The notes beneath the pieces are model-generated. The model searched no databases and was not told the DNA's origin. It saw nothing but the letters and a program-made list of their open reading frames with translations. 13,496 bases of DNA from an uncultured bacterium (lineage in GTDB: Bacteria; Bacillota; Clostridia; Oscillospirales; Oscillospiraceae), in the NCBI GenBank assembly GCA_905214155.1, contig CAJMLC010000037.1:1-13496 (forward strand), in the 5' to 3' direction. How positions within the stretch are numbered: the first letter of the stretch is position 1; every line of letters begins with the position of its first letter. The position numbers and the translations under genes are program-made. Of this stretch, positions 5,221 through 13,104 are shown piece after piece.

Positions 5221-6227
5221 CGATTCATGTCCTCCGTTGGCCTCGCCATGGTTTTTTGCAGCATGCGGATATCCTTGCCGCTGAATTTATAGAGCGCATA
5301 CGCGCCGAGCAGGCGCGAGGCGATCTGCGCGGAATAGCGCCGGTCGAGCTCACCGACTGGCAGATTCGTTGAAACGATCGTCGCCCGGCCCTCCATCAGG
5401 CGCGTGTTGACGACCTGATAGAGCGCCGCGATCGTAAACTGCGTTGTCATCTCCGTCCCGAGATCGTCGAGGATCAGAAGATCGCACGCGAGATATTTCC
5501 GCGTCACGTCCTCGCCCTCGTGCGGGCGGAACTTCTGCTGCTCGAAATCTGCGAACAGCCTCTCTGCCGATACATAGCAGACCGAATAGCCACGGTCGGC
5601 CACAGCCCGCGCGATGCAGGCGGACAGGAACGTCTTGCCAAGGCCGGTCGCGCCCGAGAACAGCAGCGACCGCGCCCCCGGCGCGAAGCTCTGCGCATAG
5701 CGCACCGCCCGCTCGTAGACCTTTTTCATAATCTCGCGCGGGCTCGTCCCGAGGTCGGGATCGTATTCCGCCGGATAATAGTCCAGCCGGAAGCGGTCGA
5801 AGCTCTCGCGGCCCGCACCGAGCAGCGAGGAAAGCTCCTTCTTCTGCTCCTGCCGGCAGAGCTCCGCCAGACATTCGCACATCCGCGCGCCGAGATAGCC
5901 GCTCCCGCCGCAGCGCGGGCAGACGGCTGTCTGCTCCAGATCGTCGGGGTCGACGCCTTCAGATTCCAGGATCCAGTCCCGTTCCTGCTGGAGCCGGAGG
6001 TTTTCGTCCTTCAGCTGGCGGATGGTCTCGCTCGGGTCCTCGCCCGCACGGAACGCCGCCGCGCAGACCTTCGCGGCGGTCTTCTGCAATTCGAGGTCGA
6101 TCTGCCGCAGACGCGGCAGCCGCTCGTAGATCGCGCCGATGCGCGCGGCGTCGTCCTGTGCGTTCTGTTCGCGCGCGGCGGCAAGGCGCGCCTTTGCGCG
6201 CGCAAGGATCGCGGCGGAATATGCCAT
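5217..6227 (-). CDS. DnaI/DnaC-type replicative helicase loader (AAA+ ATPase)
   Basis: This 336-residue AAA+ protein loads the replicative helicase DnaC/DnaB onto DNA at the origin and at restart sites. Residues 1-90 are a helical, partly coiled-coil region for helicase contact. A zinc-ribbon-like motif follows (C103, C106, C117, C119). The ATPase core has Walker A GATGLGKT at 192-199, Walker B LLILDD at 250-255, sensor I STN near 286-288 and an arginine in SRLLG near 305. Length and order match Firmicutes DnaI or phage-like DnaC homologues. ATG at 6227 follows the DnaD stop by one base, with AGGAGGAGG formed by the end of dnaD, so the two are translationally coupled. Its place after a DnaD gene fits primosome assembly. 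Confidence 0.93.
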   Translation of the reverse strand: MAYSAAILARAKARLAAAREQNAQDDAARIGAIYERLPRLRQIDLELQKTAAKVCAAAFRAGEDPSETIRQLKDENLRLQQERDWILESEGVDPDDLEQTAVCPRCGGSGYLGARMCECLAELCRQEQKKELSSLLGAGRESFDRFRLDYYPAEYDPDLGTSPREIMKKVYERAVRYAQSFAPGARSLLFSGATGLGKTFLSACIARAVADRGYSVCYVSAERLFADFEQQKFRPHEGEDVTRKYLACDLLILDDLGTEMTTQFTIAALYQVVNTRLMEGRATIVSTNLPVGELDRRYSAQIASRLLGAYALYKFSGKDIRMLQKTMARPTEDMNR

Positions 6228-6228
6228 G

Positions 6229-7134
6229 TCAGTCCTCCTCCTGCATCATGCGGGCGATGGCCTCGCGCTCCAGCTCGGTCAGCTTGTCGCCGTGCCGCTG
6301 TACGCCGTAGCCCGGCTTGGCGGCCTTCGCCGGCTGGCGGTCGCCCGCGTCGATCTGCGCGAGCGTCGTGAAGCCCTGTTCGTGCCAGCTCTTCAAGATC
6401 GAGTTCAGATACGGCCATTTCAGGCCGCCTGTGTTCATGCACGTCTTCTCATAGGCCAGCTGGATCTCCTTCTCGCCGAAGCCCCAGCTGAGCCACGTCA
6501 CCACAAATTTTTCCTCGCCGGCCGTCAGCCGCCGCTCGCCGATGCCGAGCAGCCGCCGTACGCGGCCGATGCCGTTCTGCAGCTGCAGCTGCTGCTGCAT
6601 ATAGGCTGCGGCCTGCTCCATCGTCTCGATGCCGAGGTCGGCCCAGCGGTACGCCTCCTTCTCGATCGTCCGGATGGACGGCATCCGCGTCACACCCCTC
6701 GCGTGTCCGCGCTGGATGCAGTAGCTGATGAGGATCGAGATGACCTCCGGCGAGAGGCCGAGATAGCGGTAGATGCAGAGCAGAATTTTCAGCTCTTCTG
6801 TGGACAGGATGCGGCCCAGCCGCCGCTGCGCCTCGCCCACCATGCTCGGGAATTCCGGTCCCGCGTGATATTCGCGCGTGACGTCCTCCTCGGTGTAGTG
6901 CGGCGCCTCCGCCGGGGCGAAGAAGCGCTTCGCCTCCTCCTGCCAGAGGCCCATCTGCTGTAAGGTCGCCGCCGCGAGGTCATAGCGCGTCTGCGTCATG
7001 CGCAGCCGTTCCATCGCCTCCGCGCGCGGCAGGCCGAACTGTTCATATAAGTAAAGCAGCGCTGCGTCGCCGTTTGCGGCGGCGAGCAGCTTCCGGACGT
7101 CCTGCCCGGGCAGTTTCAAGGCTTCCGTCTCCAA
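6229..7134 (-). CDS. DnaD-domain primosome protein
   Basis: The product (301 residues from the chosen start) has an N-terminal winged-helix-like part (LLYLYEQFGLPRAEAMERL) and two DnaB/DnaD helical domains (about 80-165 and 185-255). The second contains YLNSILKSW at 242-250, the YxxxIxxW signature involved in DNA binding. DnaD and DnaB remodel DNA and recruit the helicase loader during initiation and restart in Firmicutes. The C-terminal tail is charged and flexible. Start choice: the TTG at 7134-7132 has GAGAGGGGG at 7 nt; another in-frame TTG at 7155 lacks a ribosome site. The gene sits 30 bp after the acetyltransferase and directly before the helicase loader. Confidence 0.88.
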   Translation of the reverse strand: METEALKLPGQDVRKLLAAANGDAALLYLYEQFGLPRAEAMERLRMTQTRYDLAAATLQQMGLWQEEAKRFFAPAEAPHYTEEDVTREYHAGPEFPSMVGEAQRRLGRILSTEELKILLCIYRYLGLSPEVISILISYCIQRGHARGVTRMPSIRTIEKEAYRWADLGIETMEQAAAYMQQQLQLQNGIGRVRRLLGIGERRLTAGEEKFVVTWLSWGFGEKEIQLAYEKTCMNTGGLKWPYLNSILKSWHEQGFTTLAQIDAGDRQPAKAAKPGYGVQRHGDKLTELEREAIARMMQEED

Positions 7135-7164
7135 GCGAACGCCCCCTCTCTCCAATTTTGCATA

Positions 7165-7947
7165 TCAGTCGAAGTCGAAGGCCAGCCAGATCGGTGCAGT
7201 CTTTTTGTCCCCGTCCAGCCATTTGGCCATGCAGCCCATCGTGCCGTGCCCCGGCGTTTTCACCGGATACTGCCCCGCGCCGAGCGCCGCAGCCAGCGCC
7301 GGGAGCATCCGCGCGTCCGGGAGCAGTTCTTCCACGAGCTGCCCCGCGCGGCGCACCGCCGCGCAGCCGAGCGCATAGCCCTGCTCCAGCCGGTAAAAGT
7401 CCAGATCTTCGGCTGCGTAGTCCAGCTGCGCCTTCGAATACCGCGCGTGCGGCACGTCAAAGAGTAGCGTTTCGCGCAGGCCCGCGTATTCCTGCGGCGT
7501 GACCACAGCCGCCGCGCCCTGCGGCGCGTCGATACGGAGCGTCTGCATGGTGCAGCTGTCCTGCCGCACATAGCCCATCGTCTCATAATAGGCCGCGAGC
7601 TTTTCCGTCTCCGGGACGAGCAGCAGGCAGGAGACATACCGCTTCCGCAGCGTTTTTTCCGCGAACTCCATCAGGCTCCGGCAGACGCCGCGCCCGCGGA
7701 ACGCCTCGTCTGTCGCGACAGCATAGAGGTAGGCGGCCTTCTGCGTCTCCTCGCCGTGCGCCAGTGTCACCGGCAGCGCGAAAAGCATCGCAATGACCGC
7801 GCCGTCTTCCTCTGCGCAGAAGCCCGTCGCCTCGGGATAAACGGTCTTAAAAAAACTGTCGATCTCCGCGTCCGTGTCGCCGAACGCCTGCTTCCAGAGC
7901 GCTTTCAGCGCCGGAATATCATCCGGCCCGGTCTTTCTCGTCCGCAT
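7165..7947 (-). CDS. GNAT-family N-acetyltransferase, two-part
   Basis: From the ATG at 7947 the product has 260 residues. The N-terminal half is a GNAT fold: acetyl-CoA motif ATDEAFRGRGV with R84-G85-R86-G87, the preceding YLYAVAT strand, and LAAYYETMGYV near 117-127. The C-terminal half (140-260) is a second domain without clear catalytic residues, ending in CMAKWLDG and IWLAFDFD, as in two-domain GNATs of the Eis type. The substrate cannot be told. The chosen start has AAGGAGG at 6 nt and overlaps the DUF2156 stop (TGATG); an upstream GTG/ATG reading into that gene is unlikely. It is likely co-translated with its upstream neighbour. Confidence 0.87.
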   Translation of the reverse strand: MRTRKTGPDDIPALKALWKQAFGDTDAEIDSFFKTVYPEATGFCAEEDGAVIAMLFALPVTLAHGEETQKAAYLYAVATDEAFRGRGVCRSLMEFAEKTLRKRYVSCLLLVPETEKLAAYYETMGYVRQDSCTMQTLRIDAPQGAAAVVTPQEYAGLRETLLFDVPHARYSKAQLDYAAEDLDFYRLEQGYALGCAAVRRAGQLVEELLPDARMLPALAAALGAGQYPVKTPGHGTMGCMAKWLDGDKKTAPIWLAFDFD

Positions 7948-8846
7948 CAGAAGCCTCCTTGCAGGTCGGCGGTGCATTTTTCGAGCAGCAGCGTCGGCTG
8001 GTAGGATTCCTTCGCCTTGCGCAGACCCGGCTCGCCCATGTCGTCCTCACGGTTCAAAAATTCCAGTTCCGGGTATTTTTCCGCGATATGGCGCGAAAAT
8101 TCGCGGTTGATCATCGTATACGCGCCCTGCACGTCGGCAAAGGCCTTTTCAAAGCAGACGTCGTAATACGTCCGGTTCATCCGATAGCCCATCGAGAAGC
8201 CGAGCACCTGCTCGCCGTCCAGCAGCATCAAGCCGTCCATGCCGATGGCCGCAAAATGCTCGAACGCCTTGGCGATGGCCTTCTTCTCGCTCTGAATTTC
8301 ATAATTTTCCGGGTGGTTTTGGTACCAAAGGGCCACCATTTCCCGGCATTTTTCAATGTTCTCCGCCGTGATGACCTCGGTATGCCAGTCCGGGTGCTCT
8401 GACTCAAAACGATGGCAGTGGTTGCGCTTGGATTGCAGCTTTTTGCCGCGCAGCTCGGTCAGCTCTTCGACGGTGTAGATATAGTCGAACGAATCGCGGT
8501 ACGGCGTGAACCGGAAGCGGCCCGGATACTGTTCCTCCAGAAATGCCTGGGCCTCCGCCGTCACGCCGCGGAAGCGCGTCAGGCCGCCGCGCCGCAGGCT
8601 GTCGTCCAGCACCGCGTCCACCGCCGCGCGCAGATCCCCCTGTCCGGCGGGGAAGAGATAGATGTTGCGCCCCTCCCAGTGCAGATACTGCGTGACGAAA
8701 TCGCCCACGCGGCCGACCTGGCCGTAGTAATTCGTCCAGAAGAGCATACTCGTAAACGTATAGTCCGCGCCCGGCTTGTTGGCCGCGTGGAGGATCGGCT
8801 CGATCCAGTGCTGGTCGCGGACGGTGATGTCATGAAAATCGATCAT
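7947..8846 (-). CDS. DUF2156 (LPG synthase C-terminal-like) protein
   Basis: This 299-residue soluble protein matches the DUF2156 family, which shares its double GNAT-like fold with the catalytic domain of MprF, the enzyme that puts amino acids from tRNA onto phosphatidylglycerol. It lacks the MprF membrane part. Family features include KLQSKRNHCHRF near 135-146, a substrate-binding-like LLDGEQVLGFSMGYR strand, and NREDDMGEPGLRKAKESYQP near the end. The true substrate of stand-alone members is not established. It is first in a five-gene operon. ATG at 8846 is preceded by GAGAGG at 5 nt and an extended -10 promoter. Pairing with a GNAT gene recurs in Clostridia as far as I recall. Confidence 0.88.
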   Translation of the reverse strand: MIDFHDITVRDQHWIEPILHAANKPGADYTFTSMLFWTNYYGQVGRVGDFVTQYLHWEGRNIYLFPAGQGDLRAAVDAVLDDSLRRGGLTRFRGVTAEAQAFLEEQYPGRFRFTPYRDSFDYIYTVEELTELRGKKLQSKRNHCHRFESEHPDWHTEVITAENIEKCREMVALWYQNHPENYEIQSEKKAIAKAFEHFAAIGMDGLMLLDGEQVLGFSMGYRMNRTYYDVCFEKAFADVQGAYTMINREFSRHIAEKYPELEFLNREDDMGEPGLRKAKESYQPTLLLEKCTADLQGGF

Positions 8847-8882
8847 AAAAACCTCTCGTTTTCTGTTATGTCAGTCTTATAT

Positions 8883-8892
8883 AGTATACCAC
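8883..8892 (-). promoter_or_regulatory. Extended -10 promoter of the DUF2156-GNAT-DnaD-DnaI-CDF operon
   Basis: Minus strand GTGGTATACT (8892-8883) is an extended -10 (TG-N-TATACT). A weak -35 (TGGAAA) lies 17 nt upstream, and TTGACG lies closer than usual. It is 37 nt upstream of the first start codon. The operon genes overlap or nearly touch, so this promoter probably serves all five. Confidence 0.6.
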
Positions 8893-8924
8893 TTCCGTCA
8901 ATGCTTTTCCACAGAAAAAATCAT

Positions 8925-8953
8925 TTGCATTTTTGACCGTGATTTGCTAAAAT
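8925..8953 (+). promoter_or_regulatory. Promoter of the MATE gene
   Basis: Plus strand TTGCAT (8925-8930), 17-nt spacer, TAAAAT (8948-8953) with an extended TGC before the -10 box. Transcription would start near 8960, only about 14 nt before the terminator hairpin in the leader. It diverges from the DUF2156 operon promoter. Confidence 0.6.
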
Positions 8954-8971
8954 AAGGCCGTTGTGTAGCAA

Positions 8972-9025
8972 ATGTGCGTAAGTCCAAACGGACTTACGCA
9001 CTATTTTTTTCGCTTATGGAGGTAA
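8972..9025 (+). CDS. Possible 17-codon leader peptide of the MATE gene
   Basis: ATG at 8972-8974 opens MCVSPNGLTHYFFRLWR and stops at TAA (9023-9025). This reading frame runs right through both arms of the leader terminator, and its stop codon abuts the MATE ribosome site (GGAGG, 9018-9022). A ribosome translating it would melt the terminator or alter access to the MATE start. No ribosome site precedes the ATG, so translation would be weak or leaderless-like. Confidence 0.3.
   Translation: MCVSPNGLTHYFFRLWR
8974..9010 (+). terminator. Intrinsic terminator (attenuator) in the MATE leader
   Basis: GTGCGTAAGTCC and GGACTTACGCAC form a perfect 12-bp stem with an AAAC loop, then TA and seven T residues. 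It lies between the MATE promoter and the start codon at 9028, so it should stop most transcripts before the gene. It has plus-strand polarity only. Confidence 0.85.
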
Positions 9026-9027
9026 TT

Positions 9028-10389
9028 ATGGAAGAAAAACAGGACTTTTTGGGGACGGCCCCGCTCGGGAGGCTGATGCGGAGCTTCGCCGTGCCGTGTA
9101 CGATCTCGCTGCTCGTCGGGGCGCTTTACAACATCGTCGACCAGATCTTCATCGGCTGGGGCGTGGGGTATCTCGGCAACGGCGCGACGAGCGTCGTCTT
9201 CCCGCTGACGGTGCTGGCGCTCGGCCTCGCGGTCATGATTGGCGACGGCGCGTGCAGCTTCGTGTCCATCTGCTTCGGCAAGCAGAACGCAAAGGACGCA
9301 AACCGCGCCGTCGGCAATGCGGTGACGCTCAGCGTGCTGGTCGGAATTGTCATGATGGTGCTCTATTACATGTTCCGTGATCCGCTGCTTGCGCTGTTCG
9401 GCGCGACGGAGGCGAATCTGCCTTACGCGCAGGACTATTTCGCGTGGATCGCGGCGGGCATCCCGATCTATGTCTTCGGGCAGGCTGCCAATCCGATCAT
9501 CCGCGCAGACGGCAGCCCGAAGTTCGCGATGGGCTGTATGCTGGCCGGTGCGGTCACGAATGTCATCGGCGATCCGATCGCCATTTTCGTCTTCCGCGGC
9601 GGCGTGGTGGGCGCGGCGATCGCGACGGTGCTCGGGCAGCTCGTCACGGCGGGGATGAGCGTGTGGTATCTCTGTCATACGAAGGTTTTGAAGTTTGAAA
9701 AGGCGGATTTCGGCCTTTCCGGCCGCATTCTCGGCAAATTCCTGCCGCTCGGCCTGTGCAGCTTCCTCGCGCAGATCTCGTTGGTCATCGCGATGGCCGC
9801 GACGAACTCGATGCTCGTGAAATACGGGGCGCAATCGGAATTCGGCGCGGACATCCCGCTCACGGTGCTCGGCATCGTGATGAAGGTCTTCCAGATCATC
9901 ATCGCCATCACGATCGGCATGTCCGCCGGGTGCATCCCGATCGTCGGCTATAACTACGGGGCCAAGCGATTTGACCGCTGCCGCGGCGTGCTCTGGCGGC
10001 TGATGGCGGCGGAATTCATGCTTGGCACGGTGTCGCTCGTCATCACGCAGTGCTTCCCGCTTCAGCTCATCAGCATTTTCGGCTCGGAGGATGCGCTCTA
10101 CGAGCAGTTCGCCGTGCTGGCCTTCCGCATCTATCTCTGTATGCTCCCGCTCGCCACGGTCAACAAGGCCGCGTTCATCTTCATGCAGGCGCTGGGCCGC
10201 CCGGTGGAATCGGCGGGGCTGTCGTTCTTCCGGGAGGTATTGCTGGCTGTGCCGCTCGTGATGCTGCTGCCGCGCGCGTTTGGACTCATGGGCGTGCTCT
10301 ATTCCATGCCCGCCGCCGACATCCTCACATTCCTCGCCTCGCTCTATATCCTGCTCCGCACCGACCGGCAGCTGAAACGCGCCGTATAA
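9028..10389 (+). CDS. MATE family multidrug efflux transporter (MepA-like)
   Basis: The 453-residue protein has about twelve membrane segments in two MatE repeats (about 15-175 and 235-400). Early sequence SLLVGALYNIVDQIFIG and the second-half GCIPIVGYNYGAK are typical of the MepA/DinF-like branch, which exports drugs or metabolites using sodium or proton gradients. Length matches the family. ATG at 9028 has GGAGG at 5 nt. An in-frame GTG at 8974 would add 18 residues but lies within the terminator stem and has no ribosome site, so it is rejected as start. The gene is alone on the plus strand, preceded by an attenuator-like leader and followed by a bidirectional terminator shared with the convergent copper operon. 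Confidence 0.93.
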   Translation: MEEKQDFLGTAPLGRLMRSFAVPCTISLLVGALYNIVDQIFIGWGVGYLGNGATSVVFPLTVLALGLAVMIGDGACSFVSICFGKQNAKDANRAVGNAVTLSVLVGIVMMVLYYMFRDPLLALFGATEANLPYAQDYFAWIAAGIPIYVFGQAANPIIRADGSPKFAMGCMLAGAVTNVIGDPIAIFVFRGGVVGAAIATVLGQLVTAGMSVWYLCHTKVLKFEKADFGLSGRILGKFLPLGLCSFLAQISLVIAMAATNSMLVKYGAQSEFGADIPLTVLGIVMKVFQIIIAITIGMSAGCIPIVGYNYGAKRFDRCRGVLWRLMAAEFMLGTVSLVITQCFPLQLISIFGSEDALYEQFAVLAFRIYLCMLPLATVNKAAFIFMQALGRPVESAGLSFFREVLLAVPLVMLLPRAFGLMGVLYSMPAADILTFLASLYILLRTDRQLKRAV

Positions 10390-10392
10390 CAA

Positions 10393-10424
10393 CCGCCCGG
10401 CCCCATGTTGGGGCCGGGCGGTTT
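10393..10424. terminator. Bidirectional terminator between MATE and copA
   Basis: CCGCCCGGCCCC and GGGGCCGGGCGG form a 12-bp stem with a 5-nt loop. The plus strand continues with TTT; the minus strand continues TTGTTAT. It lies 3 bp after the MATE stop and 8 bp after the copA stop. Confidence 0.8.
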
Positions 10425-10429
10425 GCATG

Positions 10430-10639
10430 TTACGCGATCTCCGTGACCTTGTAGTCCTGATCCTCGACGGCCTTTTTCAGCACCGCGTCCTCGACCGGGG
10501 CGCTCAGCGTGACGACCGCAGTTCCTGCTTCGTGGCTGACCTTCGCCTCGGCCACGCCCTCGACGGCCTCCAGCACCTTTTTCACTCTGGCCTCGCAGTG
10601 GCCGCACATCATACCGGTGATCTTCAGGGTCTTTTCCAT
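10430..10639 (-). CDS. CopZ-like copper chaperone from an internal start within copA
   Basis: Within the copA frame an ATG at 10639-10637 begins MEKTLKITGMMCGHC. It is preceded by AAGGAG (10654-10649) at a 9-nt spacing, an ideal ribosome site just where the charged linker ends. The 69-residue product would be a complete CopZ-type chaperone with the MxCxxC copper site and normal family length. So one mRNA could give both a CopA-CopZ fusion and free CopZ. Alternatively, separate copA and copZ genes fused by loss of a stop codon and the old ribosome site remains. Free product is inferred. Confidence 0.5.
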   Translation of the reverse strand: MEKTLKITGMMCGHCEARVKKVLEAVEGVAEAKVSHEAGTAVVTLSAPVEDAVLKKAVEDQDYKVTEIA

Positions 10640-12952
10640 TTCGTTTTTCTCCTTTTCTTCGTGTTTTTTCGAATGTTTGACATGTTTATGGTCGTGCCGC
10701 ACGTCGCGCAGCTTGAACAGGTTCAGCCGCAGCGCGTTCGACACCACGCAGAAGCTGGACAGACTCATCGCCGCCGCGCCGAACATCGGGTTCAGCGTCA
10801 GGCCCAGCGGGATGAACACGCCCGCCGCCAGCGGAATGCCGATCGTGTTGTAGAAGAACGCCCAGAACAGGTTTTGATGGATGTTGCGGAGCGTTGCGCG
10901 GCTGAGCCGGATGGCTGCCGGGACATCGGACAGGCGGCTCTTCATCAGTACCACGTCCGCCGCGTCGATGGCGACGTCCGTGCCCGCGCCGATGGCGACG
11001 CCGATGTCCGCCCGCGTGAGCGCCGGGGCGTCGTTGATCCCGTCGCCGACCATGGCGACCTTGCCCTCCGTCTTCAGCTTGCGGATCTCGCGCTCCTTGC
11101 CGTCCGGCAGAACGCCCGCGATCACCCGGTCGACGCCCGCCTGCGCGCCGATGGCCTTCGCCGTGCGCCCGTTGTCGCCCGTGATCATCACGACGCGGAT
11201 GCCCATGTTCTGCAGCTCCCGCACGGCCTGCGGGCTGTCTTCCTTGATGACGTCCGCCACGGCGACCACGCCGAGCAGCTTCCCGTCATAGCTGAACCAG
11301 AGCGGCGTTTTGCCCGCCTCCGCCAGCTGCGCGGCCCGGGCCTTCATCTCCGGTGAGACCGGTGCGGTCGTGCCGATGAACGTATCGTTGCCGCCGCAGA
11401 GGGCCTTGCCGTCGAGCCGTGCCGTCAGGCCGTTGCCGGGCAGGGCCTGGAAATCGGCCACTTCTTCCGCGCTGACGTTCTGTTCTTTTGCATATTCCAG
11501 GATTGCTTTCGCGAGCGGATGCTCGCTCCTGCGCTCGAGCGTATTCGCAAGGCGCAGCAGCTCCTCCGCCGGGATGCCCTCCGCCGGGAGGATGTCCGTC
11601 ACCTTCGGTTCGCCGGAGGTGATCGTGCCGGTCTTGTCGAGGGCGACAATTTCGATGCGGCCCGTCTCCTCGAGGGACGCCGCCGTCTTGAACAGGATGC
11701 CGTTTTTCGCGCCGAGGCCGCTGCCCACCATGATGGCGACCGGCGTCGCGAAGCCGAGCGCACACGGGCAGCTGATGACGAGCACCGAAATGCCGCGCGC
11801 CAGCGCGTAGCCGACCGGCTTCCCGATCAGGAGCCACACGATCGTTGTCACGAGGGCAATCCCGATGACCGCCGGGACGAACACGCCGGAGACCTTATCC
11901 GCGATCTTCGCGATCGGCGCCTTCGTCGCCGCCGCGTCGGAGACCATCTGGATGATCTGCGAGAGCGTCGTGTCCTCGCCGACGCGCGTTGCGCGGCAGC
12001 GCAAAAATCCGGACTGGTTGACCGTCGCCGCCGAGACCGCGTCGCCGGGCGCCTTGTCCGTCGGGACGCTCTCGCCGGTCAGCGCCGATTCGTTGACCGC
12101 GCTCATGCCCTCGAGCACCACACCGTCCACCGGGATACTCTCGCCCGGCCGCACGACGAAGACATCGTCCTTTGCCACCTGCTCGACCGGGACCGCGACC
12201 TCCTGCTCGTCGCGGATAACCGTCGCGGTTTTCGGCGCGAGCTTCATCAGGCTTTTCAGCGCATCCGTCGTCTTGCCCTTCGATCGCGCTTCGAGCATTT
12301 TACCGACCGTAATCAGCGTCAGAATCATCGCCGCGGACTCAAAATAGAAGTCCATCATGTAATCCATGACCGCATCCATGTCGCCGCGCACCTGCGCGCC
12401 GGTCATCGCAAACAGCGCATAGGTACTGTACGCGAACGCCGCTGTCGCGCCGAGGGCGACCAGCGTGTCCATGTTCGGCGCGCGGTGCCACAGGCTCTTG
12501 AAGCCGCTGATGAAGAATTTCTGGTTGATGACCATGATGATGACCGTCAGCAGCAGCTGCGTCAGGCCCATCGCCACATGGTTATCATCATAGAAATGCG
12601 GCAGCGGCCAGCCCCACATCATGTGCCCCATCGAGAAATACATCAGGACGATCAGAAAGCCGACCGACCAGATGAGCCGCCGCTTCAGCGCCGGCGTTGC
12701 GTGGTCTTCCAGCGCCTTTTCGTTCTCCGCCATGCTCGCGGCCTGCTTCGCCGCGCCCTTTTCGCTCGCGCCATAACCCGCCTCCTGCACCGCACGGATG
12801 ACGGTCTCCGGCGACGCCGTGCCCTCGACGCCCATCGAGTTTGTCAGCAGGCTGACCGAGCAGCTCGTCACGCCCGGCACCTTGCCGACCGCCTTTTCGA
12901 CCCGCGCAGAACAAGCTGCGCAGCTCATTCCAGTTACATTGTACTGTTTCAT
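10430..12952 (-). CDS. copA: Copper-exporting P1B-type ATPase with C-terminal CopZ-like domain
   Basis: The 840-residue protein pumps Cu(I) out of the cytoplasm using ATP. In order: N-terminal metal-binding domain with GMSCAAC (C11, C14), eight membrane segments, TGES actuator loop at 292-295, membrane CPC at 395-397, phosphorylated D439 in DKTGT, SEHPLA with H478, and GDGINDAP at 636-643. TM7 YN near 701 and TM8 MxxSS near 729 complete the Cu(I) site. Unlike standard CopA it continues with a His/Lys/Glu-rich linker (752-771) and a second metal-binding domain with GMMCGHC (C783, C786). ATG at 12952 has GAGG at 8 nt; the GTG three codons earlier overlaps that site. It follows csoR by 152 bp without an obvious promoter of its own, so it is likely in the csoR operon. 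Confidence 0.95.
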   Translation of the reverse strand: MKQYNVTGMSCAACSARVEKAVGKVPGVTSCSVSLLTNSMGVEGTASPETVIRAVQEAGYGASEKGAAKQAASMAENEKALEDHATPALKRRLIWSVGFLIVLMYFSMGHMMWGWPLPHFYDDNHVAMGLTQLLLTVIIMVINQKFFISGFKSLWHRAPNMDTLVALGATAAFAYSTYALFAMTGAQVRGDMDAVMDYMMDFYFESAAMILTLITVGKMLEARSKGKTTDALKSLMKLAPKTATVIRDEQEVAVPVEQVAKDDVFVVRPGESIPVDGVVLEGMSAVNESALTGESVPTDKAPGDAVSAATVNQSGFLRCRATRVGEDTTLSQIIQMVSDAAATKAPIAKIADKVSGVFVPAVIGIALVTTIVWLLIGKPVGYALARGISVLVISCPCALGFATPVAIMVGSGLGAKNGILFKTAASLEETGRIEIVALDKTGTITSGEPKVTDILPAEGIPAEELLRLANTLERRSEHPLAKAILEYAKEQNVSAEEVADFQALPGNGLTARLDGKALCGGNDTFIGTTAPVSPEMKARAAQLAEAGKTPLWFSYDGKLLGVVAVADVIKEDSPQAVRELQNMGIRVVMITGDNGRTAKAIGAQAGVDRVIAGVLPDGKEREIRKLKTEGKVAMVGDGINDAPALTRADIGVAIGAGTDVAIDAADVVLMKSRLSDVPAAIRLSRATLRNIHQNLFWAFFYNTIGIPLAAGVFIPLGLTLNPMFGAAAMSLSSFCVVSNALRLNLFKLRDVRHDHKHVKHSKKHEEKEKNEMEKTLKITGMMCGHCEARVKKVLEAVEGVAEAKVSHEAGTAVVTLSAPVEDAVLKKAVEDQDYKVTEIA

Positions 12953-12971
12953 TGTCTTCACCTCGCTTTTC

Positions 12972-13035
12972 GGCGGATCTTTTCCGCCAGAAGTTCGTTG
13001 CGCGGGCTAGACGTACGCGCTGTACGCCGTCGCCC
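12972..13035 (-). other. Two hairpins in the csoR-copA spacer
   Basis: The 152-bp gap holds GGCGGA/TCCGCC (12972-12988) just upstream of the copA ribosome site and an imperfect longer stem with GGGC/GCCC, GACG/CGTC and GTAC/GTAC (13004-13035). No U tract and no CsoR box occur here. They may be RNA processing or stability elements that set the ratio of the two products. Confidence 0.4.
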
Positions 13036-13104
13036 TTGCGCCTGCTTCTGACGAAAAATCTCTCACCGAGGAATTCCCACTTTGTATTATTGCCCGAAAT
13101 CCTG

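Noticed and set aside
8974..9027. GTG start adding 18 residues to the MATE protein
   Set aside because: The start lies in the terminator stem without a ribosome site, whereas ATG at 9028 has GGAGG at 5 nt.
9001..10428. 475-codon minus-strand frame opposite the MATE gene
   Set aside because: Composition is His/Arg/Glu-rich and antisense to a clear 12-helix transporter; no start signals.
11519..13051. 510-codon plus-strand frame opposite copA
   Set aside because: It is antisense to every conserved CopA motif and has Arg/Asp/His-biased composition.
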